Shown here in pieces: positions 59,992 through 64,000 of a stretch of 64,000 nt of DNA. The notes beneath the pieces were generated by a model. The model made no database searches. It saw nothing but the letters and a program-made list of their open reading frames with translations, and had not been told where the DNA came from. A program made the position numbers and the translations under genes. The stretch is from Mycobacterium numidiamassiliense (lineage in GTDB: Bacteria > Actinomycetota > Actinomycetes > Mycobacteriales > Mycobacteriaceae), in the NCBI RefSeq assembly GCF_900157365.1, contig NZ_FUEZ01000004.1, forward strand, positions 2,219,066-2,283,065, read 5' to 3'. How positions within the stretch are numbered: position 1 is the first letter of the stretch; each line of letters begins with the position of its first letter.

Positions 59992-61164
59992 ATGACCATC
60001 GAAGAACAGCTGCGTGCGGGGGTGCTCGACACCGAACTGACCCGACGAGCACTGCAGGTGGTACTCGACAAGACCACCGACATGGCCGATGACGTTCTCA
60101 AAGTTCCTCTGCATTATTACCGCGATCCCAAAATCACCGAGATTGAGGAATCTCAAATCCTTCGGCGCACGCCATTGGCCGTCCTTCCCAGTGCGCAGGT
60201 CGCCGCGCCCAATGACTACGTCGTGCGCTCTGTGTTGGGTGATTCGCTCCTCATCACCCGCGACAAGGACGGAAACAGTCACGTGTTCTTGAACTACTGC
60301 CGCCACCGGGGAGCCATGCCGGCCTGCGGATCGGGCAGCGCAACACGTTTCACCTGCCCGTACCACGCGTGGACGTACAGAAACGACGGAAAGCTGTTCA
60401 GCGTTCCTGGCAATGCGGGTTTCTCCGCCATGGACAAGGCTGACTACGGACTGGTCGAGTTGCCCCATCAAGAACGGCACGGCTTCATCTGGGCGGTGTT
60501 GACCGCCGATGCCGACATCGATGTCGACGGACACCTCGGCGGCCTCGGCCTGGATCTGGCGGCGCTGGACTATGCCTCGTTCGGATACCACGACTACCGC
60601 GAGTTCGAGTCCGAGGTGTCCTGGAAGGGCGCGTTGGAGGCGTTCGCGGAGTCCTATCACTTCCCATTTGTGCACGGCGGGAGTCTCATTGGCCAGAACA
60701 CGTTGGCCAACACGTCCATCCACGACCGCTTCGGAAAGCACCATCGGATGGGCTTTCCGTTCAACTGGATCACCAACCTGGACAATGATCCTGGTGGCTC
60801 CTGGGATGTCCGTGACAACATGGGCGTCATCTACTGGATCTATCCAAACCTTGTCCTGGCCAACAGTTCTGTGGGCGTGGAGGTCATCGACATCCTGCCC
60901 GCGGGATCACCCACCAGATGCACGGTCCGGCACAGTTGGCTGGCCCGCATTCCCGCTGCCGACGACGAAACACGCGCGGGTTACGACATGATCTTCAATG
61001 CCGTTCATGCGGCGGTGCGCGATGAGGACTTCGCAATGCTGCCGCAATGCGGCGAGGGCGTTCGTCACGGCCAGCACGACCATATGATCATCGGCCGCAA
61101 CGAAATCGGGGTTCAGCACATGATTAGCGTCTTTGCTCAGGAACTCGGAATAGCCCTGGGCTGA
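59992..61164 (+). CDS. Rieske non-heme iron oxygenase, paralogue of the one at 28729
   Basis: 390 aa with GGAGGAGG before the ATG. Rieske ligands are C103-x-H105 (NYCRHRGAMP) and C122-x2-H125 (CPYHAWTY). The iron site is in EAFAESYHFPFVHGG. The N-terminus RRALQVVLDKTTDMAD closely resembles that of the Rieske gene at 28729-29895. It needs external electron donors, none of which is adjacent. It is probably repressed by the divergent TetR. It ends seven bases before the convergent amidohydrolase. Confidence 0.87.
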   Translation: MTIEEQLRAGVLDTELTRRALQVVLDKTTDMADDVLKVPLHYYRDPKITEIEESQILRRTPLAVLPSAQVAAPNDYVVRSVLGDSLLITRDKDGNSHVFLNYCRHRGAMPACGSGSATRFTCPYHAWTYRNDGKLFSVPGNAGFSAMDKADYGLVELPHQERHGFIWAVLTADADIDVDGHLGGLGLDLAALDYASFGYHDYREFESEVSWKGALEAFAESYHFPFVHGGSLIGQNTLANTSIHDRFGKHHRMGFPFNWITNLDNDPGGSWDVRDNMGVIYWIYPNLVLANSSVGVEVIDILPAGSPTRCTVRHSWLARIPAADDETRAGYDMIFNAVHAAVRDEDFAMLPQCGEGVRHGQHDHMIIGRNEIGVQHMISVFAQELGIALG

Positions 61165-61171
61165 CTGCGTG

Positions 61172-62998
61172 TCACCAGGGTGCGAAGTCGCTTGCGTTCT
61201 CCCGGTCGACCAGCGCATCGCCGCCCTGTGCCGATTGCGGTGCCACCGCGGGTGATCGCCGGTCGACCCGCAGGAAGCTGCCGGTGCGTACCGTCCCGAG
61301 GATGTCGGTAGGTTCGCCGTTTGCCACGACCTGCTGGCCGCTGATGAACACCGCAACGACGGTGGCGTCGTTGCGGTTCACCATGCGTGACAGACCACCG
61401 TACTGTTCGACGCGCTCTTCGGCGTACTCATCCAGGGAGTCGTCGAGACGCTCGGGATCGATGATTGAGAGGTCCGCTCGGTCACCGATGCGGAGGTGGC
61501 CGGCGTCGATCCCGTACCAGTCAGCAATTTCACCACTGAGGCGGTGTACGGCGTGTTCGACTGTCATGAAAGGTGTTCCGGCATTTTCCGCGTCACGCAC
61601 GTGCCTCAGCAGCCGCATACCCATGTTGTAGAAGGCCATATTCCGCAGGTGCGCCCCCGCGTCGGAAAAACCCAACTGGGTGTAAGGCTCCTTGGCGAAC
61701 TTCTTGAGCACTTCGGGCCGATGATTGGAGATCGTGGTGAACCAGCGGAGCTTAGTGCCGTGTTCAAGCACCAGATCGAGGAATGCGTCGACGGGGTGCA
61801 AGCCGCCGCGGTCAAGGCCGACCTCGCCGAACGACTTTCCGATGACGGACCGGTCCGGGCAGTCGGTGATCTCCGCGTCGAAGAAGTCGCGGTGCCACAC
61901 CCGAATCCCGAACCTCTGGTCGTAGTCTTTGCGGAACCGCCGCCGATAGGCCTCGTCGCGCATCAACTCATCGCGTTCCAGACACTCCGCCAGATGCATC
62001 GCTTCCTGTCCCGATCCGAATTCCTCGAAGATGACGAAGTCGATGCCGTCGGCGTAGACGGTGAACGGCACCGGAAGATGCTGAAAGCGGAAGTTGGCGC
62101 CGAGCGTATTGACCGCCGTGGCCAGTCCCTTGAGGAAGTAGAACGCCAAAGGATTTGACTTGGCGTCTGCCGCGGCCAGCAGGCTGGTTTTCAGCGGCTT
62201 GCGGTACAGCCCAATCGATTGCAGCGCCTGGAAGATCATCCTCAGCGGCATGGCGATGTCGGGAGCCGATTGCAGGATGCGGCCCCGTGCGCGGACAAGC
62301 TTCTCGAGTCGGCGGTTCTCTCGCCATTTGGCGTACGTCGACGGCAGCGTGCGTGACCGGCAGATCTGCCCGTCGAGCTTGTCGAAGCGAAGTTGGTTGG
62401 TTGACAACCCGATGAAGCCGGCGTCCAATGCCTCGGTCAGCATTCGCTCCATGCGCGCCACTTCGGCGCGGGTCGGCTTGATGCCGTCGTCGGTGGAGCG
62501 CTCGAGTCCCATGGTGACGGTGCGAATGTCCGAATGTCCGATGAAAGAGCACAAGTTTGGGCCCAGTGGCAGGTCCTCTATCGCGGCGATGTACTCCTCG
62601 CTGTTGCTCCACGTCTTGTGCGCGCCGATCGACTTGATCACGTATTCGCGGGGGATGGCCTCGACACGGCCGAACAGGTCGCCGGCCTCCTCAGCATCGA
62701 CGTGAATCGTCGATATCGAGCACGATCCCGTTGCGACCGTCGTCACGCCATGCCGGACCGACTCTGCTAAGCCGGGGCCTTCCAAGACCTCGATGTCATA
62801 GTGCGTGTGAATGTCGAGGAACCCCGGGACCACCCACTTTCCGGACGCGTCAATGACATTCGGGCAACCGGATCCATCGAGTTCCTGTGTTGACACCGCG
62901 GTCACATGTCCGGCGGAAATTCCGATGTTGCGGACTGCCGACGGCGCTCCGGTCCCGTCGAACCAGCGTCCGTTGCGGATGATCGTGTCGTATGACAT
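61172..62998 (-). CDS. Amidohydrolase, N-acyl-D-amino-acid deacylase-like
   Basis: 608 aa from ATG at 62998 (GAGGGACGGGT upstream); the frame to 63061 is not needed. It begins MSYDTIIRNGRWFDGTGAPSAVRNIGI, with the metal HxH in GFLDIHTHYD. Conserved GHSDIR and QLGFSDAGAHLRNMAFYN (catalytic Asp) follow, then the C-terminal strand LRIGDRADLSIIDPERL. This is the amidohydrolase-3/D-aminoacylase group, which cleaves amide bonds with zinc. The operator-like pair ACCAT-N18-ATGGT lies 59-86 bases upstream. Confidence 0.87.
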   Translation of the reverse strand: MSYDTIIRNGRWFDGTGAPSAVRNIGISAGHVTAVSTQELDGSGCPNVIDASGKWVVPGFLDIHTHYDIEVLEGPGLAESVRHGVTTVATGSCSISTIHVDAEEAGDLFGRVEAIPREYVIKSIGAHKTWSNSEEYIAAIEDLPLGPNLCSFIGHSDIRTVTMGLERSTDDGIKPTRAEVARMERMLTEALDAGFIGLSTNQLRFDKLDGQICRSRTLPSTYAKWRENRRLEKLVRARGRILQSAPDIAMPLRMIFQALQSIGLYRKPLKTSLLAAADAKSNPLAFYFLKGLATAVNTLGANFRFQHLPVPFTVYADGIDFVIFEEFGSGQEAMHLAECLERDELMRDEAYRRRFRKDYDQRFGIRVWHRDFFDAEITDCPDRSVIGKSFGEVGLDRGGLHPVDAFLDLVLEHGTKLRWFTTISNHRPEVLKKFAKEPYTQLGFSDAGAHLRNMAFYNMGMRLLRHVRDAENAGTPFMTVEHAVHRLSGEIADWYGIDAGHLRIGDRADLSIIDPERLDDSLDEYAEERVEQYGGLSRMVNRNDATVVAVFISGQQVVANGEPTDILGTVRTGSFLRVDRRSPAVAPQSAQGGDALVDRENASDFAPW

Positions 62999-63056
62999 AC
63001 CCGTCCCTCGCCTGTGGATCGGCAGTCGTGTGGTGGCACTGCGCACTTCTTGATTG

Positions 63057-63084
63057 ACCATACGCCTCTGCGTAAGTGGATGGT
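63057..63084. promoter_or_regulatory. Second ACCAT-N18-ATGGT operator candidate
   Basis: ACCAT (63057-63061) and ATGGT (63080-63084) have exactly the span of the site at 59937-59964, and 20 of 30 aligned bases agree. It lies in the 141-base gap before the amidohydrolase. It is probably bound by the same TetR. Confidence 0.5.
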
Positions 63085-63139
63085 GACTGAATGCCCGAGT
63101 TCCAGCTCGGCTGCCGGGAATGCCCGCGCCGCGCCTTGG

Positions 63140-64000
63140 CTAGAGCTTGAAGCGTCCCGCGAAGCCCCGCAGGGGGAGGTCCGCGCTCGTCAGCAGTCCC
63201 GGCGGGGCGTCGACGACGGACTTGATCGCGTTGAGGGCGGGCAGGCCGGTGACGGTCATGCCGATGGAGGCGAAATTGTCGGGGTTGGACAGGTCGACAC
63301 CGGGCTTCGGGAAAATCATGTGCTTGTTGTAGACGCAGGGGTCGCCCTTGATCTGAGTGATGTAGCAGCCCTTGATGTCCCAGCTCGGGTCGGTGTGCGC
63401 GGTCATCTGCCACTCAAGGTGCGTCTCGACCCTGGGCACACCGTTGACCATGCCCTGGTACTTGATGTAGTTGCCGCCGAGGGAACCCTTCGGCATCTGG
63501 TACCAGCCCAAGTCGACGTCCTTCGTGCACGCACCGAGTTCATAGCTGAACTTGACTTCGTCGAGTTGGATGTCGAAGCAGTCGGCCATCATCAGCACGC
63601 TGTCGGCGAAGACGCGGGTGTACTTCTCCAGCTTGGCTGGGATGCTTGGGTCGTCCACGGGCAGGCCGTAGCCGACCTCGATCCAGGTGTCCTTGCTGTG
63701 GTGACAGGACACGTCTACCGACTCGATGGTCGTGACATTCTCGATCTCGGCGACATCTGCTGAGCACACGACTCCGAGAATTTGGTTCAGGCCGGGATTC
63801 ATGCCAGTGCCGTAGAAGCTGACCTGACCCTTTTCGCAGGCTTCGGCCAGCAGTTGGGTCACCGGCTTGCCCGACGGGTGGGGATGGTTTTTGTCCCGGT
63901 GCCAGCCATTGATCCAGTCGGCAGTGGTGACGATATTAATGCCGGCCTCAAGGACTTTCACGTAAAGATCCTCGTCGGGAAAGACCCCGTGGAAGGTGAG
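63140..64000 (-). CDS. Dihydrodipicolinate-reductase-like NAD(P) dehydrogenase, 5' end outside window
   Basis: 286 residues are visible; the frame stays open to the window edge, so the true start and the Rossmann NAD(P)-binding domain lie beyond 64000. The visible part (VLEAGINIVTTADWINGWHRD, ACEKGQVSFYGTGMNPGLNQILGVVCSADVAEIENVTTIESVDVSCHHSKDTWIEVGYG) matches the C-terminal domain of DapB-like proteins. That group includes 2,4-diaminopentanoate dehydrogenase and related mycobacterial proteins of unknown substrate. It is not the lysine-pathway DapB itself, which is shorter. It is upstream of the amidohydrolase on the same strand. Confidence 0.8.
   Translation of the reverse strand, partial: LTFHGVFPDEDLYVKVLEAGINIVTTADWINGWHRDKNHPHPSGKPVTQLLAEACEKGQVSFYGTGMNPGLNQILGVVCSADVAEIENVTTIESVDVSCHHSKDTWIEVGYGLPVDDPSIPAKLEKYTRVFADSVLMMADCFDIQLDEVKFSYELGACTKDVDLGWYQMPKGSLGGNYIKYQGMVNGVPRVETHLEWQMTAHTDPSWDIKGCYITQIKGDPCVYNKHMIFPKPGVDLSNPDNFASIGMTVTGLPALNAIKSVVDAPPGLLTSADLPLRGFAGRFKL

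Noticed and set aside
1..64000. tRNA genes, insertion sequences, phage attachment sites or CRISPR arrays
   Set aside because: No cloverleaf-like segment, transposase, integrase or regularly spaced repeats were seen on reading both strands.

Overview
The window reads as chromosomal DNA of a Mycobacterium, probably a slow-growing non-tuberculous species. It is GC-rich throughout, with GTG and TTG starts, tightly overlapping operons and mycobacterial families: a type I fatty acid synthase, DUF732, DUF3618, a CtpH/CtpI-type P-ATPase, FadD/FadE multiplicity and a Tat-exported Rv2525c-type protein. The block Rv2525c-fas-acpS-Rv2522c ... bcp-Rv2520c has the same order and relative orientation as in M. 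tuberculosis (gene names recalled, not searched). A DUF732 exported protein and a cytochrome P450 sit inside that block. I saw no tRNA, rRNA, IS element or CRISPR.

Layout. 1-1.8 kb: a PAS-SpoIIE phosphatase (cut by the window edge) and a STAS protein, a partner-switching pair. 1.9-4.2 kb: an amidohydrolase preceded by a TetR-thioesterase fusion. 4.4-9.7 kb: a very large P-type ATPase flanked by two small membrane proteins. 9.8-29.9 kb: a catabolic island with two acyl-CoA ligases, four translationally coupled acyl-CoA dehydrogenases, a luciferase-like monooxygenase, an SDR, a GntR regulator, a double CoA-transferase, a 3-cysteine ferredoxin, two SnoaL/NTF2-like proteins, two MaoC-like proteins, an aldehyde dehydrogenase, an AttH/CrtC-like protein and two Rieske oxygenases. 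Together these could activate an unknown hydrophobic acid, oxygenate it and beta-oxidise it; the substrate is not identifiable from sequence.

30-33.6 kb: glutaminase, a phospholipase-B-like hydrolase and a zinc metallopeptidase. 33.6-48.9 kb: the conserved lipid-synthesis block with fas and acpS. AcpS loads phosphopantetheine on the ACP domain of FAS-I. 48.9-52.6 kb: a TetR gene and a nitrate/taurine-type ABC importer that share a near-identical 21-nt operator. 52.5-54.1 kb: a divergent acyltransferase/TetR pair around a perfect palindrome. 54.1-64 kb: a second oxidative cluster with a DUF3556 membrane protein, a Baeyer-Villiger-type monooxygenase, epoxide hydrolase, TetR, a third Rieske oxygenase, a D-aminoacylase-like amidohydrolase and a partial dihydrodipicolinate-reductase-like dehydrogenase.

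The strongest unexplained signals are regulatory. They are paired operators linking TetR genes to specific transport and catabolic units, a structured non-coding segment between acpS and the M20 peptidase, a 63-codon ORF whose stop overlaps the fas start, and an SDR gene whose natural start appears to be ACG behind an in-frame TAG. Family assignments rest on motifs and recall; no database search or folding program was run.
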